From: Gammaproteobacteria bacterium UBA2810
GTDB taxonomy: Bacteria; Pseudomonadota; Gammaproteobacteria; Enterobacterales; Succinivibrionaceae
NCBI GenBank assembly: GCA_002351705.1
Contig: DEHC01000021.1
Location: 1-10,868 of the forward strand
DNA length: 10,868 nt
Reading direction: 5' to 3'
Positions 1-6,117 of this stretch are shown here, piece after piece; position 1 is the first letter of the stretch; the number at the start of each line of letters is the position of its first letter. Made by a program: the position numbers and the translations under genes. The notes under the pieces were generated by a model. The model saw only the letters and a list, made by a program, of their open reading frames with translations, made no database searches and was not told the origin of the DNA.

Positions 1-10
1 GTTTAAGATT

Positions 11-93
11 TGTTAATGTTCTGACTGCTGTTGACAGTATTGTTGATAACTTTGTTGACTATCTGTTAATATACTGTTGATATCTGTTCATCA
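11..93 (+). repeat. Phased array of TGTT-type 9-mers (DnaA-box-like)
   Basis: Seven 9-mers beginning with TGTT start at 11, 29, 41, 53, 64, 75 and 85, so from 29 onward they recur every 10 to 12 bases, close to one helical turn. Most read TGTTGA or TGTTAA followed by an AT-rich triplet. The copy at 41-49 is TGTTGATAA, whose reverse complement TTATCAACA differs by one base from the classic DnaA box TTATCCACA. Another copy (TGTTGACAA) lies at 124-132. G+C over 1-90 is about 30% by count, far below the coding sequence nearby. I infer a protein-binding array, most simply low-affinity DnaA sites beside an unwinding region. No binding data or upstream gene context is available. Confidence 0.5.
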
Positions 94-269
94 GGCAGTT
101 CCGGCCGCGGAAAATCCGCCGAATGTTGACAATTTTGTGAAAGAACGATTAGTAAAATTTCAGAAATTCAGTGAATATCCTCTGCAAACGATGCGTATCA
201 TGCTGGTTTTCTGCTGGCATGAAACCCCGTTCCGTCTCGTTTTTGCGGGAAATTCTCCGCATGGAAAAA

Positions 270-313
270 TTTTTCACAGTTATTCACAGTCTGTTCACAC
301 AAACTGTTGATAA
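270..313. promoter_or_regulatory. DnaA-box cluster
   Basis: TTTTTCACA (270-278) and TTATTCACA (280-288) both fit the DnaA consensus TTWTNCACA and sit one base apart in the same direction. A degenerate third copy ending TTCACA lies at 291-299. An oppositely oriented TGTTGATAA at 305-313 is identical to the copy at 41-49. About 175 bases of ordinary sequence separate this group from the array at 11-93. The rest of 1-457 shows no gene I can support: short open frames exist but lack ribosome sites and recognisable protein features. Only one GATC site was seen in the region, so this is not an E. coli-style Dam/SeqA-rich origin. Confidence 0.5.
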
Positions 314-457
314 TCAGGTTAATGATTTTTTCTGTTTTTGTCTCTCAGGGCTCGTTAATCCGCTTGCCGCAGGTGAGACAATCAGTCAGATCGGACAGCT
401 TTTCAATGCAGTCTGCTATCATTTCAGGTATGTCGTCAATCTGTCAGGAGGTGCGTT

Positions 458-943
458 ATGCCGCTTGTAAAAGTGCTGATCAGGGCTGTGACGAGACCCT
501 GGCCGCTGTTTACCGCAGCAGTGATCCTCGCATTGTGCTTTGCCGCAAGGACCCTGCTGCCTGTTTATTTTGAGTCAATTCCGGTGATGCCCAGCCTGAT
601 CTGCTGCGCCGTGTTCTGTGTCATAGGCCTCCTGTTCATGGCTGTGCCGTTTGTCCAGTACCTCTCTGCCGGCACCACTGTCTATCCGGGGCAGAGTGCC
701 GAGCCGAAGGTGCTGGTTAAGAACGGCTTCAACGCTATCTGCCGGAACCCGATGTATCTCGGCCTCGTGCTGTTCGTGCTCGGCGCCGGGATCTTCATCT
801 CGGGCATATACGGAATTATCGGTGCTGCGCTCCTGTTCCTGGAGCTTGACCGGGTTCAGATCCCGGCAGAGGAGAGGGCTCTCCTCGGCATCTTCGGGGC
901 TGACTATTCAAATTACTGCAGGAGCGTCGGGCGCTGGTTCTGA
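458..943 (+). CDS. Isoprenylcysteine carboxyl methyltransferase-like membrane protein
   Basis: A 161-residue membrane protein resembling the ICMT/PEMT-type methyltransferase family, which methylates small or lipid substrates with S-adenosylmethionine in the membrane. Hydrophobic segments lie at about residues 15-36, 44-69 and 99-130. The family signature is visible: C95-R96-N97-P98-M99-Y100-L101-G102, then after the last membrane segment E138-E139, a leucine pair, F-G-A-D-Y150 and Y153, ending in R-W-F. The start is well set, with AGGAGG at 446-451 six bases before ATG. The gene is complete and ends just before a shared terminator facing the umuD-like gene. It stands alone, so its substrate cannot be guessed. 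The family call is fairly sure; the reaction is not shown by the sequence. Confidence 0.7.
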   Translation: MPLVKVLIRAVTRPWPLFTAAVILALCFAARTLLPVYFESIPVMPSLICCAVFCVIGLLFMAVPFVQYLSAGTTVYPGQSAEPKVLVKNGFNAICRNPMYLGLVLFVLGAGIFISGIYGIIGAALLFLELDRVQIPAEERALLGIFGADYSNYCRSVGRWF

Positions 944-954
944 GCTTTCATAAG

Positions 955-980
955 GGCGGCCGTAAGTGAATGCGGCTGCC
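955..980. terminator. Probable bidirectional terminator between convergent genes
   Basis: GGCGGCCGT (955-963) pairs with GCGGCTGCC (972-980) through nine pairs, including two G-T wobbles, and an extra A-T pair (964/971) leaves a six-base loop. On the plus strand it is followed by TCTTTCC and on the minus strand by CTTAT, both weak T tracts. It lies between the stop of the methyltransferase-like gene (943) and the stop of the umuD-like gene (1003). The left arm shares the 12-mer GCGGCCGTAAGT with the stem-loop at 4932-4951. Confidence 0.55.
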
Positions 981-1002
981 TCTTTCCTCGGCAGGGTGAT
1001 GC

Positions 1003-1455
1003 TTATGGCTTTCTGCCGTATCTCGGGTTCATCTTCCTAACTACGCCGGTGACAACACCGGTTATCGTCAGAACGTCCCCTTCCTTTATCTCAATGACGG
1101 GAAAGGCCGGATTCTTCGGGACCAGCCTAGGGAACTTCCCGGTCCTCAGCTCCTTCACCGTAAACTCACCGTTCAGGTTGGCTATGACAATGTCGTGATC
1201 CTGCGGCTCAAGCGAGCTGTCCACAAGAAGATAGTCTCCGTCCAGGATGCCGGCTCCTGTCATGGAGTCGCCCTCCACGCGGATCATGAAGGTGGATGAT
1301 TTGTTGCGGATCAGGAGCTCGTTGAGGCTGAGGGAGGATTTGCTGTAATCATAGGCAGGAGACGGGAATCCTGCCTGAACGCTGTCAGAGGCCAGATCAA
1401 TCCAGAAATTGTCCTGATCCGGCCCTGCTGTTTCTGTTTTGGGTATATCAGACAT
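1003..1455 (-). CDS. umuD: UmuD-like S24 self-cleaving protein (polymerase V subunit type)
   Basis: A 150-residue protein of the LexA/UmuD peptidase S24 family. In E. coli, UmuD is cleaved with the help of RecA-ssDNA, and UmuD' joins UmuC to form error-prone polymerase V. The N-terminal arm carries the cleavage site as A28-G29 followed by F-P-S-P-A, where E. coli UmuD has Cys-Gly. The catalytic pair is Ser64 (in V-E-G-D-S-M) and Lys101 (in F-T-V-K-E-L), 37 residues apart as in E. coli Ser60/Lys97. There is no helix-turn-helix, which separates it from LexA. The gene follows dolP by 11 bases, has no clear ribosome site, and its ATG lies inside a perfect palindrome. No umuC follows: a terminator and a convergent gene come next. 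Family assignment is firm; a role in mutagenesis is inferred. Confidence 0.88.
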   Translation of the reverse strand: MSDIPKTETAGPDQDNFWIDLASDSVQAGFPSPAYDYSKSSLSLNELLIRNKSSTFMIRVEGDSMTGAGILDGDYLLVDSSLEPQDHDIVIANLNGEFTVKELRTGKFPRLVPKNPAFPVIEIKEGDVLTITGVVTGVVRKMNPRYGRKP

Positions 1456-1465
1456 ATAATGTCTG
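1449..1465. promoter_or_regulatory. Perfect 7-3-7 palindrome over the umuD start codon
   Basis: CAGACAT, a three-base centre ATA, and ATGTCTG form a perfect inverted repeat. The umuD ATG (1455-1453 on the minus strand) lies in one arm, and the dolP stop codon is two bases beyond the other arm. It could be a repressor operator or an RNA hairpin that hides the umuD start. It is not a LexA box of the CTG-N10-CAG type, since the outer triplets are CAG and CTG. Confidence 0.45.
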
Positions 1466-1466
1466 T

Positions 1467-2156
1467 TTATTCGATGATGACGTCACCGCTTCCCTGTGAG
1501 GACGCGCTGCTGCCTTCGGCTGATGAAATGTCAGCACCGCTGTCTATCTCCTGCTTGGTCTTCTCGGAGACATACTGGAACATGGTGATGACTTTCTTTA
1601 TTCCGTCAACCTGCTTGATGGCGGCTATGCCGTTCTTCGCCTCCTCCTTGGTCAGGACTCCCATAAGGTAGACAACCTTGTTCTCGGTGACGACCTTGAA
1701 GCGGCGGGAGCTGACCCCGCTCGTGAAGAGAAACCTTGTCTTGATCTTGCTCGTGAGGTAGGCGTCATAGCTCTGCTCGGAGAGGGAGAGCGGCTCGCGC
1801 ACCTCGACCTCGTTGTAGACCTTGCTTACCCTTGCGATGTCGGATACCAGCTCCGAGAATTTGCTCTGGTAGTCAGCATAGGGTGTCTGCCCGTGGATCA
1901 GGAGGTGCCCGTTGATGCTGGTTGTACCGAGGCTGCTCTCACGGAACTTGGCGTGGCTGTACTTGTCGAGGCGGTCGATTGCCTTCGCCTCAATGGCGCT
2001 GTCATCTATGACAGTTCCGACAGTCCTGCTGTCAGTTGCCATTAGACCGACCGCGCCTGCGGCGACTCCTGCTCCTACTGCGGCCACGCAGCCTGAAAGG
2101 GAGATTGCCGCGGCAGCTGACGCCGCAGCCAGGATAATGATGTTTGTTTTTTTCAT
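1467..2156 (-). CDS. dolP: BON-domain outer-membrane lipoprotein DolP (YraP)
   Basis: A lipoprotein of 229 residues from the chosen start. DolP localises to the division site and helps maintain outer-membrane integrity in gammaproteobacteria. The N-terminus is a short K-K stretch, a hydrophobic segment rich in Ala and Ile, and the lipobox L-S-G-C with Cys23. The next residue is Val, so no inner-membrane retention signal is seen. Two BON domains follow, at roughly residues 60-125 and 130-200, each with the hydrophobic beta-Gly pattern (I-N-G-H-L-L-I-H-G; V-V-Y-L-M-G-V-L). A Ser/Gly-rich tail ends the protein, which is longer than the 191 residues of E. coli. I prefer the ATG at 2156 over one 15 codons upstream because it begins the signal peptide and has GGGAGG at 2174-2169, although 12 bases away. 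It sits in the usual lpoA-diaA-dolP order. Confidence 0.85.
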   Translation of the reverse strand: MKKTNIIILAAASAAAAISLSGCVAAVGAGVAAGAVGLMATDSRTVGTVIDDSAIEAKAIDRLDKYSHAKFRESSLGTTSINGHLLIHGQTPYADYQSKFSELVSDIARVSKVYNEVEVREPLSLSEQSYDAYLTSKIKTRFLFTSGVSSRRFKVVTENKVVYLMGVLTKEEAKNGIAAIKQVDGIKKVITMFQYVSEKTKQEIDSGADISSAEGSSASSQGSGDVIIE

Positions 2157-2228
2157 GAGCTCAGTCAGCCTCCCGCGGCAGATACCATCTTTATCTGCCA
2201 TAATTCATATAATATTCAAAACTGCAAG

Positions 2229-2259
2229 GCGCGCCGGACCGGCATGCCGTCCGCCGCGC
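2229..2259. other. GC-rich stem-loop between diaA and dolP
   Basis: In the 118-base gap between diaA and dolP, GCGCG plus CGGAC (2229-2239) pairs with GTCCG plus CGCGC (2249-2259) through ten pairs with one C-C mismatch and a nine-base loop. On the minus strand a T4 run and an AT-rich stretch (about 2201-2222) follow about ten bases later. This could be a leaky terminator, an mRNA-stabilising hairpin, or the boundary before a separate dolP promoter. I saw no sigma-E -35 sequence (GAACTT) upstream of dolP. Confidence 0.4.
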
Positions 2260-2274
2260 ATGATCCTTCTCCTC

Positions 2275-2838
2275 TCAGGAGATCTCGCCGGCTATCTCGA
2301 GGACTATATGGTAATAGACCTCGATGAGCTCCCTCCTGGAATCGGCAGGCAGCGGGAGGACCACGTCATCCTCGTTCGTCTCCCCGAGTATCGCGTCTCC
2401 TTCATCGTCAAACGGCGTTGCGAGAATGACGCCCATGTGCATGGCATGCGCGGTCCTCACTGCGTTAAGTATGGCATTCTGCCCGCCGTCCATGAAGGCC
2501 ATGGCGAACAGCAGATCATTCTCGGATGCCCTGGCTCTCAGCTGCGAGGCGAACACATCGTCAGGAGAGGTGAGGCAGACTGCGGAAATGAGCTTTATGT
2601 CTGAGCACAGGCTCATGGCCGCCACCTCACCTGTCACCGGATAGAACTTCCTGTTGAGCTCGTCGGCGAGAAGGTTCGCGGGCGAGGCCGAAAGCGAGCT
2701 TCCGCAGACGAAGACCCGGCCTTTCATGCCGACAGAGGCGGACACGCTCTGCGCGGCTGCGTGAACCTCATCCTCCATGGTGCGGAGCAGCTCAAGCATC
2801 CTTATGCTGTTGTCGATTCCGTCGGCAAATGCGCTCAT
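2275..2838 (-). CDS. diaA: SIS-domain DnaA-associated protein DiaA
   Basis: A 187-residue protein made of a single SIS domain. In E. coli, DiaA is a tetramer that binds several DnaA molecules and promotes assembly of the initiation complex at oriC. The N-terminal helix covers about residues 1-38. The phosphosugar-type loop is V-C-G-S-S-L-S-A-S at about residues 43-51, where related proteins read C-G-N-G. The rest shows the alternating strands and helices of the fold, with late H-A-M-H-M and P-L-P-A-D segments like those in DiaA. It starts five bases after the lpoA stop without a strong ribosome site, which suggests translational coupling. In E. coli yraN separates lpoA and diaA; here it is absent. 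The nearest alternative is GmhA-type isomerase, but the lpoA and dolP neighbours favour DiaA. Confidence 0.8.
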   Translation of the reverse strand: MSAFADGIDNSIRMLELLRTMEDEVHAAAQSVSASVGMKGRVFVCGSSLSASPANLLADELNRKFYPVTGEVAAMSLCSDIKLISAVCLTSPDDVFASQLRARASENDLLFAMAFMDGGQNAILNAVRTAHAMHMGVILATPFDDEGDAILGETNEDDVVLPLPADSRRELIEVYYHIVLEIAGEIS

Positions 2839-2843
2839 CGGCT

Positions 2844-4784
2844 CTATTCCGCGCTGTCAGCGGGAGCAAGTCCCGGCTCGTCTTCGGCAATGGCGCTCTC
2901 CGCCCTTGCGCTCTCGTCAGCCTGCGCCCCGGCGTCTGACTGAACTCCGGCGTCATCAGGCTGGCCTGCCGCCTCGGCGCTGCTCTCTCCGGAGCGGAAC
3001 TCCGGGGAGACTGCAGTGACCTTTCCCGAGAGGAAGCGGCTGTCGCCGATGGTGATCCACTGTATTCCGCGCTTTACTGAGCCGTTTCCTGAGATGGAAA
3101 TCGTGCCGGTCAGTCCCTCGACTGAGGAGCCGCCGTCAAGCTGCTTGATGTTCGGCACCATCATCAGGCTGTCATAGCCCAGGGCAAAGAACTTGAGCGT
3201 GTCAGAGCTGCTGTGCCTGAGCGCTCCCCTCGCGGTCCTCCTCAGATCGCTTGACTGCAGCATCCAGGGCATGTCGCCGAGCTTCATGCCGGCCATGGTC
3301 CTCTCGACGGAGGCATTGCTGATGCCCGGGTTGGAGCGTCCGGTGATGTAGCACTCAGGGGTCCTTCCGGTGATTGACTTGATTTCCTGCCTGATCACGG
3401 AGCTCTCGAGAGGAGAGGCATAGATGTAATATGAGTCAGGAGCCTGCTCGCCTCTGATGCCCGAGGCAATGGTGTCTTTGAGGGTGATTCTGTCGCGGAA
3501 CCTGATCACAGGAACTGACGAGGATCCGGAGATGTTCCTCCACTCACGGATGAAGCTGTCGGCGACGCGGCTTCCCTTCTGCTGGTCAGGAATTATGACT
3601 GCCGGGCGGGTGAATCCGTCATCCCTGATCTTCATCGCTGCATCGGCACCCTCGTCCTCCGGTGAAAGGGCGTAGAAGTACTGGAACGAGCCGTGGCCTG
3701 TGCCCTCGTTTGAGTTGATGAAGATTACGGGCACGCTGGTGTCAACCTCGCTGAGCCTTGCCACATTCGTCTTGAGGAGCGGTCCGATAATGAACTCGGC
3801 CCCCTTGGCCAGGGCATCATTGTAGAGCCCTATGACATCCTTCCCGTTGGTGTCGTAATAGGAGATCTCGGCTCCGGGGTTTGCTCCGCGGTAGGTCTCG
3901 ATGCCTGCCCTGAAAGCCTCGCCGAACGAGCCGAACTTCCCGCTGAGGGGCATCAGCACGGCAATATGGCGGGCTCCGGTCCACTCGCGGCCTGAAAGCG
4001 CGCTGTCAAGCGCCTCCGCAGGGGAGTCAGCTGCTGATCTGATCTTTATGAGGCTCAGGTCCGTGTCGGGATCGAGGTAGAGCCTTCCGGGATGTGACGG
4101 GTTGTCCTTCACCCACTGCTCCTCGGCGGCATCGGCGTCATCTGCGCCGCCTGCCCTTATATAGGCAAGCTGAAGGTACCCGCGGCGCAGCTCATCGGAC
4201 GATGAGCCGATCATCGACTCAAGCTCCTCCTTCTGCTTCCCGGCGAGCACGTTCACGATGTCCTTCTGGTTCTTTACGAGGGAGTCGCCCTTCAGATAGC
4301 TGTTGAGCCTTATGTAGTCGTTGACGGCGTTCTCGGTGTTTCCGGTCTGGGCGCTCGCCTTCGCGCGGTACATGTAGAGGTATGCGGCCTCCTCGCGCGG
4401 CAGGCCTGCGGTGCTTACTCCCTTGAGATACTTGAGGACCTTATCGTAGGACGCGGTATTGCTGTAGTACTCGGCGCAGAGCAGGCGGACCTCGGCCTTC
4501 TGCACATCGGTCTTCGCATCCTTCGAGAGTGCGGAGATCAGGTCCCTTGCCTTCTCTGTCTCTTCGTCAGCGATGTATTTCCTGATCTGCTTCATCTTCC
4601 ACTTGAAGCGCTGCTCACCGGAGGAATTCCTGGCCTGCGATGCATACCAGTCGGCACTCTGGGTTATCCTTCCTTTATACGGATCAGGCGTCTCATTCTC
4701 ATTCCCGCCAAAGAGCTGGCAGCCGCAGAGGGCAAACATTGACGCGGCAATGCCGGTCAGGACGAAATTCTTCAGAGCTTTCAA
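2844..4784 (-). CDS. lpoA: Outer-membrane lipoprotein LpoA, activator of PBP1a
   Basis: A 646-residue lipoprotein; E. coli LpoA has 678. It reaches from the outer membrane to stimulate the peptidoglycan synthase PBP1a. A signal peptide ends in the lipobox L-C-G-C, with Cys22 followed by Gln. Residues about 40-250 are helical and TPR-like. From about residue 272 (I-A-V-L-M-P-L-S-G) a periplasmic-binding-protein-like domain follows, with Y-Y-D-T-N-G-K-D and F-I-I-G-P-L segments typical of the family. The last 50 or so residues are an Ala/Glu/Asp/Ser-rich tail that looks disordered and is not a usual part of the fold. The start is TTG, supported by GAGGA seven to eight bases upstream; no in-frame ATG lies nearby upstream. 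It is the first gene of lpoA-diaA-dolP-umuD. Confidence 0.9.
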   Translation of the reverse strand: MKALKNFVLTGIAASMFALCGCQLFGGNENETPDPYKGRITQSADWYASQARNSSGEQRFKWKMKQIRKYIADEETEKARDLISALSKDAKTDVQKAEVRLLCAEYYSNTASYDKVLKYLKGVSTAGLPREEAAYLYMYRAKASAQTGNTENAVNDYIRLNSYLKGDSLVKNQKDIVNVLAGKQKEELESMIGSSSDELRRGYLQLAYIRAGGADDADAAEEQWVKDNPSHPGRLYLDPDTDLSLIKIRSAADSPAEALDSALSGREWTGARHIAVLMPLSGKFGSFGEAFRAGIETYRGANPGAEISYYDTNGKDVIGLYNDALAKGAEFIIGPLLKTNVARLSEVDTSVPVIFINSNEGTGHGSFQYFYALSPEDEGADAAMKIRDDGFTRPAVIIPDQQKGSRVADSFIREWRNISGSSSVPVIRFRDRITLKDTIASGIRGEQAPDSYYIYASPLESSVIRQEIKSITGRTPECYITGRSNPGISNASVERTMAGMKLGDMPWMLQSSDLRRTARGALRHSSSDTLKFFALGYDSLMMVPNIKQLDGGSSVEGLTGTISISGNGSVKRGIQWITIGDSRFLSGKVTAVSPEFRSGESSAEAAGQPDDAGVQSDAGAQADESARAESAIAEDEPGLAPADSAE

Positions 4785-4863
4785 TTTATCTTCCTCAAGA
4801 GACTGTACCCGCCGCAGGACTCAGCGCACGGCGGCCGCGGCACCGCAGGGCCGTGACGCTAAT

Positions 4864-4893
4864 TTTATCTTAAATGGAAATGTGCCGCTACAA
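4864..4893 (-). promoter_or_regulatory. Candidate sigma-70 promoter for lpoA
   Basis: On the minus strand TTGTAG (4893-4888) and GATAAA (4869-4864) are 18 bases apart, each matching four of six consensus positions, in the only AT-rich stretch upstream of lpoA. A six-pair dyad, TGCCGC (4883-4888) with GCGGCA (4900-4905), covers the -35. The match is modest and the 5' leader would be about 75 bases. Confidence 0.3.
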
Positions 4894-4931
4894 AGAGACG
4901 CGGCAGTAAAAGGCCGGGGGTGGCTTGGAAA

Positions 4932-4951
4932 GCGGCCGTAAGTACGGCCGC
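4932..4951 (-). terminator. Terminator downstream of the yjfB-like gene
   Basis: GCGGCCGTA (4932-4940) and TACGGCCGC (4943-4951) are a perfect inverted repeat with a two-base centre, so a realistic hairpin has seven or eight pairs and a four- to six-base loop. Reading on the minus strand it is followed by TTTCC and lies 40 bases past the stop of the small motility gene. The T tract is short. It should insulate lpoA from sigma-28 transcription, perhaps incompletely. Confidence 0.55.
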
Positions 4952-4991
4952 CTGGCGGGCTGGATGCTTGTAAACTGCCTGCCGGACGGGC

Positions 4992-5207
4992 TCAGACCCT
5001 GATGTCGACGGCAGAGCCTTCGGACGGTGCGGCAGCAGGCTGCGGGGCCTGGGCGGCTGCGGAGACCGTGTCCATCTGGGCCATGGCACCTGCAAGGAGG
5101 CTGAGCGCTGCCTGCGCCTCTGCGTCCTGCGCCTTTTTCTGGACTGCAACCTGGAGGTACTCCCTCGCAGTGCTGTTCATTGCTGATGAAACTGACATGT
5201 CTGACAT
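4992..5207 (-). CDS. Small YjfB-like putative motility protein
   Basis: A 71-residue protein that matches, from memory, the layout of the YjfB family of putative motility proteins. It has an S-x-x-M-N-S-T start, an amphipathic helix with V-Q-K-K-A-Q-D-A-E-A-Q (about residues 22-32) and further helix to about 45, an Ala/Pro-rich linker, and a C-terminal G-S-A-V-D-I-R-V. The family usually ends in a similar V-D-I-R or V-D-V-R tail. The ATG at 5207 has GGGAGA about seven bases upstream; a second ATG is three codons further in. A longer frame reaches upstream through the promoter but has no supported start. The sigma-28 promoter at 5260-5286 fits a flagellar role. It is neither secreted nor membrane-bound by sequence. 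The molecular function of this family is unknown to me. Confidence 0.72.
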   Translation of the reverse strand: MSDMSVSSAMNSTAREYLQVAVQKKAQDAEAQAALSLLAGAMAQMDTVSAAAQAPQPAAAPSEGSAVDIRV

Positions 5208-5259
5208 GATTCTCTCTCCCTGCGGACTGCCGGCGCCGCCATTCCGGCGCCTCTGTCTT

Positions 5260-5286
5260 TTATCGGCATCCTGCGGCGGTTCTTTA
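5260..5286 (-). promoter_or_regulatory. Sigma-28 (FliA) promoter for the yjfB-like gene
   Basis: On the minus strand the -35 core TAAAG lies at 5286-5282 and the -10 GCCGATAA at 5267-5260, separated by 14 bases. This is the exact core and spacing of the enterobacterial FliA consensus TAAAGTTT-N11-GCCGATAA; only the TTT after the core is not kept. Transcription would start near 5253, leaving a leader of about 45 bases before the ATG at 5207. Confidence 0.8.
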
Positions 5287-5446
5287 GCGGCCCTGCCGGC
5301 CGTGCCCTGAGGAAAACTGTGCTTCCGGAAACGGATGACGGGGCAGACGCCCTCAAACATGATACAATTCCCGCGACTCTTATGCCCTCTCTTTATTCTG
5401 TTTTTGTGAGAGGGGATGAAGTTTTGACTGTATTTGAGATAAATTT
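5287..5446. other. Intergenic region between divergent sigma-28 and sigma-E promoters
   Basis: No gene is supported here. The left half is GC-rich; the right half (from about 5360) is AT-rich. A dyad, CCCTCTC (5385-5391) and GAGAGGG (5408-5414), has seven perfect pairs around a T-rich 16-base centre and ends about 32 bases upstream of the rpoE -35. It may be an operator or only a chance inverted repeat. Confidence 0.3.
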
Positions 5447-5474
5447 TGAACTTTCGGCATGTTTGCCTGTCTAA
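5447..5474 (+). promoter_or_regulatory. Sigma-E autoregulatory promoter of the rpoE operon
   Basis: TGAACTT (5447-5453) and TCTAA (5470-5474) with a 16-base spacer match the sigma-E consensus GGAACTT-N16-TCTRA, apart from the first base. The arrangement resembles the E. coli rpoE autoregulatory promoter. Transcription would begin near 5480, giving a leader of about 40 bases. I infer that RpoE drives its own operon, including radA. Confidence 0.8.
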
Positions 5475-5522
5475 CGTTACGGACGGGAGATGCCGCAGCG
5501 GGTTTGATGAGGGGTCTCTCCG

Positions 5523-6107
5523 ATGAGTGACGAGAGAAGCGACGAGCAGCTTATTGACGCCGTTCTTAATGGCGAGCGTTCGGCCTTCGGGCTGCTGTTC
5601 CGCAGATATCAGTACCGGATTGCGCATGCAGTCATGAAGTACGTGCATGAGCAGGCTGATGTCAATGACGTCGTTCAGGAGAGCTTCATCAAGGCCTACA
5701 GGGCGCTTCCTGATTTCCGCGGGAGCAGTTCGTTCTACTCGTGGATTTACAGGATTGCGATCAACTGCGCCAAGAACTTTGCGGTGTCCCACGGGTCGAG
5801 AGCTGTGAACAGCTTTGATGTCGACGCCCCGGAGACGGAGAGCTACGACAGCAGCGGAAAGCTTACGGACACAGACAGTCCGGAGGCGCTTCTCTCGACA
5901 AGGCAGCTGAAGAGGAAGGTTGACGATACCCTTGCGTCGATGCCTGAGGAGCTCAGGACGGCGCTGGTGCTGCGGCAGGTTGAAGGCAAGAGCTATGATG
6001 AGATAGCCGCCGCGGTCGGGTGTCCGGTAGGCACGGTGAGATCAAGGATCTTCCGCGCCAGGGAAATACTGGTCAAGGCCGTCTCCCCCTTCATGGAGCA
6101 TGTATGA
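5523..6107 (+). CDS. rpoE: RNA polymerase sigma factor RpoE (sigma-E)
   Basis: A 194-residue ECF sigma factor, near the 191 of E. coli. It directs RNA polymerase to envelope-stress promoters when unfolded outer-membrane proteins accumulate. Region 2 spans about residues 22-88 and contains D-V-V-Q-E-S-F-I-K-A-Y and the W-I-Y-R-I-A-I-N segment that melts and reads the -10. Region 4 spans about residues 125-184 with a helix-turn-helix (Y-D-E-I-A, V-G-C-P-V-G-T-V-R-S-R). The ATG is preceded by GAGGGG eight bases upstream. The rseA frame begins within or just after its last codons, so the sigma factor and its inhibitor are translationally linked. The following rseABC genes separate it from other ECF sigma factors, making the assignment firm. 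Confidence 0.95.
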   Translation: MSDERSDEQLIDAVLNGERSAFGLLFRRYQYRIAHAVMKYVHEQADVNDVVQESFIKAYRALPDFRGSSSFYSWIYRIAINCAKNFAVSHGSRAVNSFDVDAPETESYDSSGKLTDTDSPEALLSTRQLKRKVDDTLASMPEELRTALVLRQVEGKSYDEIAAAVGCPVGTVRSRIFRAREILVKAVSPFMEHV

Positions 6108-6117
6108 CGAGGTTTTT

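Noticed and set aside
77..470. Short overlapping open frames in the left intergenic region (77-310, 171-470)
   Set aside because: No ribosome sites, no recognisable protein features, and they run through the repeat array and DnaA boxes.
1478..1485. TGACGTCA palindrome near the end of dolP as a regulatory site
   Set aside because: It is eight bases within coding sequence and such short palindromes are expected by chance.
5208..5792. Upstream extension of the yjfB-like frame to 266 residues
   Set aside because: The extension covers the sigma-28 promoter, the sigma-E promoter and part of rpoE in antisense, and the internal ATG at 5207 has a good ribosome site.
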